Shown: positions 1 to 7,781 of the stretch, piece after piece | Position numbering within the stretch: position 1 is the stretch's first letter | Layout of the letters: the number at the start of each line of letters is the position of its first letter | Assembly (NCBI GenBank): GCA_017465825.1 | Contig: JAFTVI010000011.1 | Span: forward strand, 1 to 48,601 | DNA: 48,601 bases | DNA from: Clostridia bacterium | Lineage (GTDB): Bacteria > Bacillota > Clostridia > Oscillospirales > Acutalibacteraceae | Direction of reading: 5' to 3' | Made by a program: the position numbers and the translations under genes | Notes under the pieces: model-generated | The model's input: only the letters and a program-made list of their open reading frames with translations | Database searches by the model: none | What the model was told of the DNA's origin: nothing

Positions 1-30
1 GAAGGTGGTTACGTCTTTTTGCTGTGTCAT
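1..30 (-). CDS. Start of a gene cut by the window edge (first 10 codons)
   Basis: An ATG at 30 (minus) opens a frame beginning MTQQKDVTTF that runs off the window. An AAGGTGAT ribosome-binding site lies just upstream, overlapping the end of the replication primase gene, so the two are probably cotranscribed. Too little is visible to assign a product. Confidence 0.5.
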   Translation of the reverse strand, partial: MTQQKDVTTF

Positions 31-33
31 CCA

Positions 34-1305
34 TCACCTTCGCTCGTTTTGAAATGCATTTAATTTCTGTTTGTCAAGGGCGACGGATATTTTTTGATTT
101 TTTTCTATTTTGGGGCTTGACTTTTTATAGTTAGTCTTTCTCTTTGAGATGCCGACTGTATCTGCAATTGTCTGATGCTTCATACCGTTTGCTGCAAGCT
201 CAATAACCTGCATTGCCTGCGCCTGTTTGTCTATCTTGTTCTGCTGTTTTTTCAGCTCTTGCTTCGAAAGCTTAAACAAACCAAGCTCTGCAATTTCATC
301 GGGCGTAATTGCAAGATTCTGAATAATCCAGTCTTTGGTAAGTTTATAAAACCCTTCATAATCACTACCTTTGTTGCGGTCAATACATGCGGACAATGCC
401 TTTAACTGTGAATTGGGAACTGCACGAGCATCATCAAATTTATTTCTGAAAGCGACAAGTTTGTTATATGCAGTCTCTCTGTCAAACACTTGCACTGCTG
501 CATTGTAATATACAAAACACATATATTCACGACAACCACGGCAATCAAAATTTCTGTATTCCTGAAGTTTTTCAAGCTCGGCAAGTCTGATAGTGTGAAG
601 TGCCTGTCCGAATTCGTTGTTTTTTATCTTCTTTTTCGGTGCAGGCTTCTTTTTATTAGTTTTCAACAGCTCTTCGAAAGTATAATAATCCTCATCGTAA
701 TCAATAATCTTTGTTACTTTTCTGGCAGTTGTGTTCTTTGTGCCGGGAATTCGTGCAATACGGGATATATCTGATACTTTTGTATCAAGTTCAAGTACGC
801 AATTCGCTTCTTTAAGTACCGCTTGTATATCATCGCTGATAGAATTGATTATGCTTTCTCTGATTTTAAGACCTTTTTCATTTACAGACTTATCTGTCAG
901 GCGATAAGGAATGCTTTTTTCAAAGATATAATACAAATGCAATCCTCTGCCTGTATTGATAATCAGATTCGGTTTTTTCAGACGATTTTCTTCAATCGCG
1001 TCCTTCAACGATAAATATGTATGTTCAACACCCCAGCCTACTTCTTTAGTATATTTACAATGGCAATCCAGGTCAAAGAAAAGAGCATTTATCTGACGAC
1101 ACTCGTCTGTTTTTCTTGAGATTCCACAAAATCCGTTTATTGTTATGTAAACATCCTCATCAGATGATAGTTTTGTATCAAGAAAATCCTTTGCCTTTAC
1201 AACTTCATATATTTTATCGGATTTGGGTTTAAATTTCTGGATAATGTAATTACTGTTCTTATCGTCATGGAAGAGCATTGCTGAAAAAAGTTCTTTATCG
1301 GTCAT
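34..1305 (-). CDS. RepB/AEP-type replication primase of a mobile element
   Basis: 423 aa. The N-terminal two thirds carry the pattern of archaeo-eukaryotic-type primases found in plasmid and integrative-element replication proteins: an acidic FFDLDCH motif (about residues 76-82), GRGLHLYY (about 119-126) carrying the sxH-type histidine, and a third block ISRIARIPGT. The last ~60 residues contain a helix-turn-helix-like stretch (QTIADTVGISKRKTN). The family primes or initiates replication of plasmid-like elements. The gene lies downstream of AT-rich DNA with iteron-like 22-bp repeats and is followed at once by another gene start. This suggests the left end of the window is an autonomously replicating or integrative element. 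The family call is by motif only. Confidence 0.7.
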   Translation of the reverse strand: MTDKELFSAMLFHDDKNSNYIIQKFKPKSDKIYEVVKAKDFLDTKLSSDEDVYITINGFCGISRKTDECRQINALFFDLDCHCKYTKEVGWGVEHTYLSLKDAIEENRLKKPNLIINTGRGLHLYYIFEKSIPYRLTDKSVNEKGLKIRESIINSISDDIQAVLKEANCVLELDTKVSDISRIARIPGTKNTTARKVTKIIDYDEDYYTFEELLKTNKKKPAPKKKIKNNEFGQALHTIRLAELEKLQEYRNFDCRGCREYMCFVYYNAAVQVFDRETAYNKLVAFRNKFDDARAVPNSQLKALSACIDRNKGSDYEGFYKLTKDWIIQNLAITPDEIAELGLFKLSKQELKKQQNKIDKQAQAMQVIELAANGMKHQTIADTVGISKRKTNYKKSSPKIEKNQKISVALDKQKLNAFQNERR

Positions 1306-1397
1306 ATTATTACCGCCTTTCTGTAGTAATGGTGAAAGACGGAAAATAAAAACTTTTTTCTGTACAGTTTTTTTGGGGATATTTTTAAAATATTTTT

Positions 1398-1463
1398 TTT
1401 GTTTGCTATTTCTTTTATTTTTGTTTGCGATTTGCTTGTGTTTTGCTTGTTATCTGTTTGTGA
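1398..1463. repeat. Three tandem 22-bp iteron-like repeats upstream of the rep-type gene
   Basis: Units start at 1398, 1420 and 1442, exactly 22 bp apart. Each begins TTTG(T/C)TTG followed by a variable base or two and ATT/ATC. Neighbouring units match at about 16 of 22 positions. An A/T-only stretch lies immediately on the gene side (about 1370-1400). Spacing and placement suit an iteron origin, but the T-rich composition makes chance similarity possible. Confidence 0.4.
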
Positions 1464-1622
1464 TGATGAAAAAAATCTGATTTCAGCAGAAAAACTGCTG
1501 TAAGACCTTACAGAACTGCAATTCTGAAAGTGCAAAAAAATAAGCACGAGTATAGTGTGATTGGTGGTTATACTGACAGTAAGGCTGACTTCTACTTATG
1601 CTTCTTATAAATCTTTTATGGG

Positions 1623-1676
1623 AGTCGAATTGAGCCTGCGATAATTCGACTGCTTGGTTCTTCGCACAAGAAGAAC
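1623..1676. repeat. Two adjacent inverted repeats in the 1306-1823 intergenic region
   Basis: AGTCGAATT (1623-1631) pairs perfectly with AATTCGACT (1643-1651), and GTTCTTC (1657-1663) pairs with GAAGAAC (1670-1676). Neither is followed by a T-run. They lie between the iteron-like repeats and the beta-helix gene and could be protein-binding palindromes or part of an origin. The rest of 1306-1823 shows no convincing gene. Confidence 0.5.
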
Positions 1677-1823
1677 ATGAAGAGGATAATAAAAAAATAA
1701 TAAATGTATAAAGGATAAAGGAAACAAAGATTGTTTTCAGTGATAATTTTTTCATTGTTGACTACTTTCAGGGGAAATGCTACAATAAAATTACAGGAAA
1801 GAAAAATTCAGGAGGCAATCGCT

Positions 1824-3002
1824 ATGAATATTTCAAAAAGACTTTTTGCATGCATTACGGTTGTATTTATGATTATCGCTTTTTCCTTTGCTGTTTCTGC
1901 TTCGGAAGACAAGGGTTATATAGTTGTCACCGATACAGTTGATGCAAACAGCGGAATTGATGTTTCGGATGCAATTCAGAAGCTTATTGATGAGAATCCA
2001 AACAGAACAATTTATTTCCCTGACGGAGAATATCTTCTTTCAAAACCGATATATACTCCTGCTGACCCGACAAAAAGTGTTTCCCTTGAGCTTTCGGATT
2101 TTGCCGTGCTCAAAGCCACTGAAAACTGGCAGTCAGGCGAGGCAATAGTTCAGCTTGGCGGAAAGGACCCTGCCAACGATACTGCTACAAACGGCAGTAA
2201 CTACTCTCTTGAAGGCGGTATTATTGACGGCAGCTCAGTCGCAAACGGAGTATCAATAAACAGCGGAAGAGAAACTGCAGTACGCAATGTTTCAATCAAA
2301 AATACCGTAGTGGGACTTCATATTATGAACGGTGCAAACAGCGGTTCTTCCGATGCGGATATTTACGGCGTAAACATCATCGGTACGGGCAAAACTGATT
2401 CTGTAGGCATTCTTATTGAAGGCTACGATAACACAATCACAAATGTCAGAATCGGTTATGTTTTCACAGGTGTTCATCTTAAAGCGGCAGGAAATATGCT
2501 CCGAAATGTACATCCGCTTTATTATTCTGATTACACCGATTATCAGAACAGCTGTGCATTCCTTGATGAATCCGGAAACAACTGGTATGATTACTGTTAT
2601 GGTGACCAGTTTGCAACAGCCTTCCGCACAACTGACTGGGGACAGAATTTCTATAACGATTGTTATTGCTTCTGGTATTCTCCTCAGGGCGATGTTCACA
2701 CAGCATTCAGAGCTGACAAGCAGTTCAATGCCACAATCACAAATTTCAAGGCAGGCTTTGGTGATGATTGTGAAAATGTTGTTCTGACAGTAGGTGAAAA
2801 AGGCGGAAGCGGAACTATTGACCATATTGTTGTTCAGAATTCAACAAAAGATAACACATACAAGACCTATGTTGAAAATGAAGCTTCTGTGACACTTGTT
2901 GTGACCTTGTTTGCGGTTCTCATGGCTGTTATTGCCGTGATTACAGTTATGATTTTTGTTTACATAAAAAAGAAGATTAAAGCTACCATGGAAAATTCCT
3001 GA
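1824..3002 (+). CDS. Secreted, membrane-anchored right-handed beta-helix protein
   Basis: 392 aa from the ATG at 1824, chosen because a strong AGGAGG lies at 1810-1815; the frame stays open upstream to 1731 but has no ribosome-binding site there. It has a lysine/arginine-bearing signal peptide (residues ~1-27), then a body rich in short strands with repeated asparagine, glycine and aspartate turns. The DAIQKLIDENPNRTIYFPDGEYLLSK-type opening is typical of pectate-lyase-3/glycosyl hydrolase-28-like beta-helices. A hydrophobic segment near residues 355-378 followed by KKKIK anchors the C-terminus, so the helix should face outside the cell. No catalytic residues can be assigned, and the substrate, probably a polysaccharide, is unknown. 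Transcription ends at the hairpin at 3023. Confidence 0.65.
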   Translation: MNISKRLFACITVVFMIIAFSFAVSASEDKGYIVVTDTVDANSGIDVSDAIQKLIDENPNRTIYFPDGEYLLSKPIYTPADPTKSVSLELSDFAVLKATENWQSGEAIVQLGGKDPANDTATNGSNYSLEGGIIDGSSVANGVSINSGRETAVRNVSIKNTVVGLHIMNGANSGSSDADIYGVNIIGTGKTDSVGILIEGYDNTITNVRIGYVFTGVHLKAAGNMLRNVHPLYYSDYTDYQNSCAFLDESGNNWYDYCYGDQFATAFRTTDWGQNFYNDCYCFWYSPQGDVHTAFRADKQFNATITNFKAGFGDDCENVVLTVGEKGGSGTIDHIVVQNSTKDNTYKTYVENEASVTLVVTLFAVLMAVIAVITVMIFVYIKKKIKATMENS

Positions 3003-3022
3003 GGGTTGATAGAATAAAAAAC

Positions 3023-3053
3023 ATCGGACATCTGCGGATGCCCGATATTTTTA
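3023..3053 (+). terminator. Intrinsic terminator of the beta-helix gene
   Basis: ATCGGACATC (3023-3032) pairs with GATGCCCGAT (3037-3046), one mismatch, tetraloop TGCG, followed by ATTTTTAT. Confidence 0.75.
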
Positions 3054-3067
3054 TGCTATCTTAACAC

Positions 3068-3325
3068 TTATAAAGTCCTTGGATAGGCTTGCATATACAA
3101 GTCTAACAATGTGGACAGTTTTTCGACTTCGTTCCTTAACAAATCATATTCATACCGGTCAAGTTTTTCTTCAAGAGCTTTGGCATCTGAAAATTCCTGA
3201 CCATTGTATATAATTTTGTTTTCCACAACCGACTTAAACTCTGAAACCTCTGATATGTGGGTTTCGATTCTGAGAATCCCAAGCGATGTGTTAAACTCCT
3301 GAATATCGACTATTTTTGTTTTCAT
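3068..3325 (-). CDS. Small hypothetical protein of the mobile element
   Basis: 85 aa, acidic and mostly helical at the C-terminal end (EKLDRYEYDLLRNEVEKLSTLLDLYMQAY). It has no recognised domain. A GGAGAA ribosome-binding site precedes the ATG at 3325. It is the last of three closely packed minus-strand genes (3875 to 3068), so it is probably an operon partner of the DUF6809-like gene. Function unknown. Confidence 0.55.
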   Translation of the reverse strand: MKTKIVDIQEFNTSLGILRIETHISEVSEFKSVVENKIIYNGQEFSDAKALEEKLDRYEYDLLRNEVEKLSTLLDLYMQAYPRTL

Positions 3326-3337
3326 GTTGTTTTCTCC

Positions 3338-3631
3338 TCAAATAAACATCAGCTCATCAACATTGTCGAAGGTGTCAAATATAATTCTTGCTCCTATTTT
3401 GAAACCCCGAATAAAAGCTTCTTTGTCGTTAAGGGTAAATGCTCGCCCGAATGCATCTGCATATTCACGGAAGAGCCTGTGCTCTTCACCCGTCAGAATT
3501 TTTGAAAGTATTTCTTCGTTTTTCGAGAGCTTATCCCATGCTGTTTTGAACTCCTTATCTTTGCTCATCGACTGACTTTGTGGGGCAAGATTGCCGTGAT
3601 AAAATTCTTCAAGAAAATTATTCCTCATCAT
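3338..3631 (-). CDS. DUF6809-like small protein
   Basis: 97 aa from the ATG at 3631. The frame is open further upstream, but an AGGAGG lies 9 bases before this ATG and the gene then overlaps the end of the preceding gene by 14 bases, a usual translational coupling. The NNFLEEFYHGNLAPQ start and the KEAFIRGFKIGARIIFD end match what I recall of DUF6809 proteins of gut Clostridia (function unknown). Two more distant relatives of this small helical type occur at 31502-31805 and 42734-43021, there behind a structured RNA leader that this copy lacks. Confidence 0.65.
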   Translation of the reverse strand: MMRNNFLEEFYHGNLAPQSQSMSKDKEFKTAWDKLSKNEEILSKILTGEEHRLFREYADAFGRAFTLNDKEAFIRGFKIGARIIFDTFDNVDELMFI

Positions 3632-3875
3632 CACATTCTTCCTCCTCGTCATCACAAAAGTAGCAATCAAGTGCTTCGAAGTCTTCGATAGCTGTAAAAA
3701 TCTCTGCAAGGTTTTCAATGCCGGCAGGATAGCTCTGATGAATATATCTCTGCCATCCGTTTCTGCCGTCGTGAAATCTGACCCACGCATGATTGTTCTC
3801 AAAAATGATGCTGTAGAATGAACCATTTTCGTCCTTTTCTGTTGATAATTTGATTCTGCGAATAGTTTTGTCCAT
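3618..3875 (-). CDS. Small acidic hypothetical protein
   Basis: 85 aa. The N-terminal half (MDKTIRRIKLSTEKDENGSF) is strand-like. The C-terminus is very acidic, ending in CYFCDDEEEECDDEE with three cysteines, a possible metal-binding tail. A GGAG ribosome-binding site precedes the start. It is the first gene of the three-gene minus-strand cluster and lies downstream of a hairpin terminator (3894-3931). No family recognised. Confidence 0.5.
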   Translation of the reverse strand: MDKTIRRIKLSTEKDENGSFYSIIFENNHAWVRFHDGRNGWQRYIHQSYPAGIENLAEIFTAIEDFEALDCYFCDDEEEECDDEE

Positions 3876-3893
3876 TGTTTTTACTCCTTAATA

Positions 3894-3931
3894 AAAAAAT
3901 TGCGAAGTCTTGAATTACTCCAAAACTTCGC
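3894..3931 (-). terminator. Minus-strand terminator or attenuator ahead of the 3875-3068 cluster
   Basis: GCGAAGT (3902-3908) and ACTTCGC (3925-3931) form the stem; read on the minus strand it is followed by AATTTTTTTATT. It ends transcripts coming from the 33-bp repeat region or attenuates the small-gene cluster. Confidence 0.65.
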
Positions 3932-3950
3932 TTGTTATATTAATTATGAG

Positions 3951-4133
3951 TTATTCTGAATAAAACAATAATTTTTTATGATTATAGTGACATATATCAT
4001 AACTTGCACCAATTTGCAAGTTTTTCAGAGAGTTATTTGCACAATTTTCGATGTTTCTAAAGAAGTTGTTTGCACAAATTTCAATGTTTTTCAAAGAGTT
4101 GTTTGCACATTTTAACACTTTTCTGCTATTCAC
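3951..4133 (-). CDS. Possible small repeat-encoded peptide (doubtful)
   Basis: A 60-codon frame with a GTG start reads MNSRKVLKCANNSLKNIEI and repeats the 11-residue unit CANNSLKNIEI about three times, because the 33-bp DNA repeat here is an exact multiple of three. The frame ends 20 bp before a minus-strand terminator and starts 38 bp after another, which fits a discrete transcript. No good ribosome-binding site is seen and the frame stays open upstream without an ATG. It may be a chance reading of the repeat. Confidence 0.25.
   Translation of the reverse strand: MNSRKVLKCANNSLKNIEICANNFFRNIENCANNSLKNLQIGASYDICHYNHKKLLFYSE
4004..4125. repeat. Tandem array of a 33-bp repeat (about 3.7 units)
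   Basis: Units begin at 4004, 4037, 4070 and 4103, each starting TTGCAC and ending AGAGTTAT/AGAAGTTGT/AGAGTTGT before the next TTGCAC. Spacing is exactly 33 bp with no spacers, so it is not a CRISPR. The array is flanked by two minus-strand terminators (3894-3931 and 4172-4202). Confidence 0.8.
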
Positions 4134-4171
4134 CCCATCAAAACCCCAAAAACAGCCTTTTTCAACAGTAA

Positions 4172-4202
4172 ATAAAAAATGAGGTCCATCAACAAGACCT
4201 CA
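4172..4202 (-). terminator. Minus-strand intrinsic terminator
   Basis: TGAGGTC (4180-4186) pairs with GACCTCA (4196-4202); on the minus strand a TTTTTTATT run follows. It would end an RNA arising from 4255-4356 or readthrough from hsdR. Confidence 0.7.
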
Positions 4203-4254
4203 GATTGATACTATATATTATATGATATTAATTTTTATTTTATAACTAAAACCG

Positions 4255-4356
4255 TCCTCATAAAACACACCGATAATTGCCAGGAGAAAAAAGAATTCGG
4301 ATATATACTATATTTGACATTAGAGTCTGATTCACTGATGACCGGTGTGCTTTACG
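4255..4356 (-). ncRNA. Candidate structured RNA downstream of hsdR
   Basis: Two 17-nt arms, CCTCATAAAACACACCG (4255-4271) and CGGTGTGCTTTACGAGG (4340-4356), are inverted repeats with two differences. Read as minus-strand RNA both differences become G-U pairs, giving a fully paired 17-bp stem with a 68-nt loop; as plus-strand RNA they are mismatches. A terminator follows at 4172-4202. It could also be the ends of a tiny foldback element. The remainder of 4134-4464 shows no gene. Confidence 0.35.
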
Positions 4357-4423
4357 AGGATTCATTCTCTTCTGTCCTGACAATATAATTATGACAGACT
4401 ATCTTCAAAAACAACCGTATTAC

Positions 4424-4455
4424 ATAACAAAAACTGCCCTCGTGAGAGAGCAGTT
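4424..4455 (-). terminator. Terminator of the restriction operon
   Basis: AACTGCCCTC (4432-4441) and GAGAGCAGTT (4446-4455) form a 10-bp stem with a TCAC loop (the single difference is a U-G pair on the minus strand), followed by TTTTTGTT. It lies 10 bases after the hsdR stop codon. Confidence 0.8.
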
Positions 4456-4464
4456 GAAAATCTG

Positions 4465-7400
4465 TTATGCAGCAGTTGCATTTGCATTGATAGATTTGAT
4501 AATCGTCATAATATCTGCCCAGACAACTGTATCTGTAAAGATATCGCCTACTGTACCGTTGTTGGTGAACGGAGCATCCTGCATAACGGACATATCTTTC
4601 ATCATACCGTTTTTGACAATGTAATTGATAATCTGATTCACAAAATAAATCTGTCTGCTGTCGAGATTGACATCATTAAGATACTTTGAAAAAGCTTCCT
4701 TTGCAGTGTTCATATCAAGACCGACAATTTCCCTTACAAGCTCACCGAGAGGCTTGTCCTGATACTCACTTGCATAATCATCCTTTGTGCCGAGTTCTGA
4801 CCAGAGGATTTTCTCAAGAGATTTGATGTCTTCTTCGGTCAATGGCTGATTTGTATGCAGTTTTGCAATTGCGGGACTATCCATATGATTTCTGATATAA
4901 TGATTGACCTTCATTCTGTAATTCATAAGGTCATCGTTGCCCAGTTCTGATTCATTCCAGTCAATTGAAATAACATCATCGTCTAAATCTATATGAATTG
5001 GCTCAAAAATGGGGGCAGGAATATATTTGATAAGGTCACGGAGTGTTTCTCTGATAATTTCAAAATCATTGATATCTGCCGTTTCAACATAATCAGTATG
5101 CAGAATTTTCTCCAGCATTTCACTCTGCTCAACAACTGCAGGGATTGTTGAGATTTTTGCAAGCTCCCTGACCTTCTTTTTAAGGTCTTTTGTGCCTCGT
5201 TTGTATGTATTACCGATAATATATCCCAGTTCGATAGCATAAATAAGAGCATCAAAACGGACTGCATTGATTTCATCATTGTAAGGCAGAATCAGCGGTG
5301 CAACCTCGTCTTTGAGCTGCTGAAGGTCTGCAGGTGTGAGAACATTCAGCTTTTCCGCATCTGAATACATATCAATATATTTAAGGTGCTGTTTTACCGC
5401 AAAGTTATCCCTGTTCAGCTCCTTGATTTTAAATATAACATCATCAGCAAGAGCTTTTCTGAATTCTTTGAGTGCATCTGTCTGATAAGCCAAATCCTGC
5501 AGTTTGTAAAGCATTGTTGTTTTGAGATTGAAAATTCTCTCCTGAACGGACAGCGTTGCAGGTACTTCCTTACCCTTGCTGTTCATTCTGAAAAATTCAA
5601 AGTTTCCGCAGAAATCGAAGATATAGAAAATATCCTTATCTTTTCCGTCAATCAGACCTTTGCAAAGACGAGTGCCTCTGCCTATCATCTGCCAGAATTT
5701 TGCCTTACTCATAACCTTTTTGAAGAATACGAGATTTACCACCTCGGGCACGTCGATACCTGTATCCATCATATCAACGGACACAACAATCTGAGGCATC
5801 TTTTTCGGGTCTGAAAATTCATCAATAAGGCTCTGCGCATAGTTTGTGTAATTGTCAATCACACGACAAAATCCGTTTGTATAATTCGGATATTCCTTAT
5901 TGAATATATCGTAAATCTTCTCTGCATGACGATGATTCTTTGCAAAAATAATCGTCTTACCGATTTTACTGCCCGAATCAATTTTAATACCCTTTTCCAT
6001 AAGAATTGAAAGTACTTTTCTGATTGTATCTTCATTGAAGATTTTTTCGTTAAGGGCAGAGCTGTCAATTGACTCGGGAATTTCACCGTCTTCAAGAGCA
6101 AACATATCTTCATAAATTGCCCGGTCTTCGGGTGAAAGGTCATCATAGACAATACCGTCGCTCATAAATTTGAGAGTTGTCTCAACGCTCATAAAATCAA
6201 CGAGATATCCGTCCTGAACAGCCTGAGCGAGTTCGTAACCGTAGGTGGGAACACCGCTTTCAAGCTCAAAAATGCTGTAGGTATTCTTATCGATTTCATC
6301 TCTGGGGGTGGCAGTAAGTCCTACAAGATGAGCATCGAAATAATTGAAAATATCTCTGTATTTATTGTAAATACTGCGGTGTGCTTCATCGCAGACAATA
6401 AGGTCAAAGTGACCTACTGTATAAAGTTTGCCGCCGTTTTCGTCCTTTGCATCGTCAATGCAGTTCATCATAGTCTGATAGGTGGAGAAAACACCACGGG
6501 CATTGTAGTTTTCCTTGTCTTCGCAGAGATTTACAACAGACAGATTGGGAAGCAGATTCACAAAAGCTCTTTTTGCCTGCGTAACGAGAGAATTTCTGTC
6601 TGCAAGAAAAAGAACATTCTTGACCCAACCGTGTCTTAAAAGAACATCGACGATTGAGATAACAGTTCTTGTTTTTCCTGAGCCTGTTGCCATAACAAGC
6701 AGAGCCTTGCGGCGGTTTTCTTCATCAAAGGTACGGCAGACAGCCTTAATGGCTTCTTTCTGATAATATCTGCCTGAAATATCGTCACTTATGCGGACAT
6801 TGTTAAGATGTGTTCGCATTGTGAGTTTGTTGAATTCCTTTTCAAGGTCACGCTTTGAGTAAAAACCGCTGACCTTGTGCTCGGGATAATATTTATCGTT
6901 CCAGATTCGGGTGTCAAAGCCGTTTGTAAGGAAAATAATCGGTCTTCTGCCGAATTTCTTCTCAAGCAGGTCGGCATAGAGCTTTGCCTGCTGTCTGCCT
7001 ACGGCAACATCCTTGCAGGTGCGTTTTGCTTCAATAACAGCAAGAGGTTTGCCGTCATCGCCGAAAAGGACATAATCGGCGAAACCGACTTCGGACTTGT
7101 TGGGCATACCGGGAAGTTCGTATTCATTATACCAGTCTTTACCCTCGGTCCAGCCGGCATCAATGAGCATTGTGTCGATGTAAAGTTTTCTTGTTTTATA
7201 TTCTGAAATATCAAGAGGCTTGGGGACATAGGTCTGCTGCTGTTCTTCACGGCGGGAAGTAAGCTCCTCTTTGAGAGCCTTATTTTCAGCCATAAGCTGT
7301 TCGAGATTGAGCTCCATTGCATGGTCAATAACAGTTTCGTTCTGTTTGTTGATAAGAGAAGCATCAAAATGCTGTTCGGTGTAGTTGTTGCCGTAGAAGT

Positions 7401-7767
7401 ATGCAACAAGGTCAAGAAAAACGTGAAGATTTTCAAGACAAAGAACAGCCTGTTCTTCGGTGATTTTACGACCTGTATGGGCGGCGATATTGCCCGATTT
7501 TCTGATAAAGTCAAGACGGCGGTAAACATCGTTACCGACAATATCCTGAAATGATGCATCTGACATAAGTGCCTGCAGATTATCGGCATAGGGCATTACA
7601 AGGAATTTGTCAACGGAGTACATCCATTTTATGGCAAACTCCATTGCCCGACGACAAGCAATGATTGACGACGCCGGGTCAATATGTAATATTCTTTCTG
7701 CAGTTATCGCCACATCAGAAAATGTATCAAATTGATTGTCTTGTTTTAAGAAATCAAAGTTGGTCAT
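4465..7767 (-). CDS. hsdR: Type I restriction enzyme, R (motor/nuclease) subunit
   Basis: 1100 aa. HsdR cuts unmodified DNA after ATP-driven translocation by the HsdR2M2S complex. Visible in order: an N-terminal DUF4145-like helical region (~1-130), a coiled coil (~150-180), the endonuclease core (D231 and E246-A-K248 in VIEAKRT), Walker A ATGSGKT (360-366), the DEAH box (460-463), motif III TATP (485-488), motif VI QMIGRGTRL in the second RecA-like domain, and a helical EcoEI-type C-terminus. Length and domain order fit the EcoEI-like (type IB) class. It is the last gene of the hsdM-hsdS-44 aa-abiH-hsdR operon, starting 14 bp after abiH. All key motifs are present, so it is probably active. 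Confidence 0.95.
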   Translation of the reverse strand: MTNFDFLKQDNQFDTFSDVAITAERILHIDPASSIIACRRAMEFAIKWMYSVDKFLVMPYADNLQALMSDASFQDIVGNDVYRRLDFIRKSGNIAAHTGRKITEEQAVLCLENLHVFLDLVAYFYGNNYTEQHFDASLINKQNETVIDHAMELNLEQLMAENKALKEELTSRREEQQQTYVPKPLDISEYKTRKLYIDTMLIDAGWTEGKDWYNEYELPGMPNKSEVGFADYVLFGDDGKPLAVIEAKRTCKDVAVGRQQAKLYADLLEKKFGRRPIIFLTNGFDTRIWNDKYYPEHKVSGFYSKRDLEKEFNKLTMRTHLNNVRISDDISGRYYQKEAIKAVCRTFDEENRRKALLVMATGSGKTRTVISIVDVLLRHGWVKNVLFLADRNSLVTQAKRAFVNLLPNLSVVNLCEDKENYNARGVFSTYQTMMNCIDDAKDENGGKLYTVGHFDLIVCDEAHRSIYNKYRDIFNYFDAHLVGLTATPRDEIDKNTYSIFELESGVPTYGYELAQAVQDGYLVDFMSVETTLKFMSDGIVYDDLSPEDRAIYEDMFALEDGEIPESIDSSALNEKIFNEDTIRKVLSILMEKGIKIDSGSKIGKTIIFAKNHRHAEKIYDIFNKEYPNYTNGFCRVIDNYTNYAQSLIDEFSDPKKMPQIVVSVDMMDTGIDVPEVVNLVFFKKVMSKAKFWQMIGRGTRLCKGLIDGKDKDIFYIFDFCGNFEFFRMNSKGKEVPATLSVQERIFNLKTTMLYKLQDLAYQTDALKEFRKALADDVIFKIKELNRDNFAVKQHLKYIDMYSDAEKLNVLTPADLQQLKDEVAPLILPYNDEINAVRFDALIYAIELGYIIGNTYKRGTKDLKKKVRELAKISTIPAVVEQSEMLEKILHTDYVETADINDFEIIRETLRDLIKYIPAPIFEPIHIDLDDDVISIDWNESELGNDDLMNYRMKVNHYIRNHMDSPAIAKLHTNQPLTEEDIKSLEKILWSELGTKDDYASEYQDKPLGELVREIVGLDMNTAKEAFSKYLNDVNLDSRQIYFVNQIINYIVKNGMMKDMSVMQDAPFTNNGTVGDIFTDTVVWADIMTIIKSINANATAA

Positions 7768-7781
7768 AATATCACCTACAT

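Noticed and set aside
1302-1547. 81-codon minus-strand frame upstream of the primase
   Set aside because: Serine/phenylalanine-rich with no ribosome-binding site, and it runs through the iteron-like repeats.
4004-4125. Possible CRISPR array
   Set aside because: The 33-bp units are directly adjacent without spacers, and no cas gene is present in the window.
5386-7554. Several long frames antisense to hsdR
   Set aside because: They are reflections of hsdR codon usage, lack ribosome-binding sites and encode no recognisable domains.
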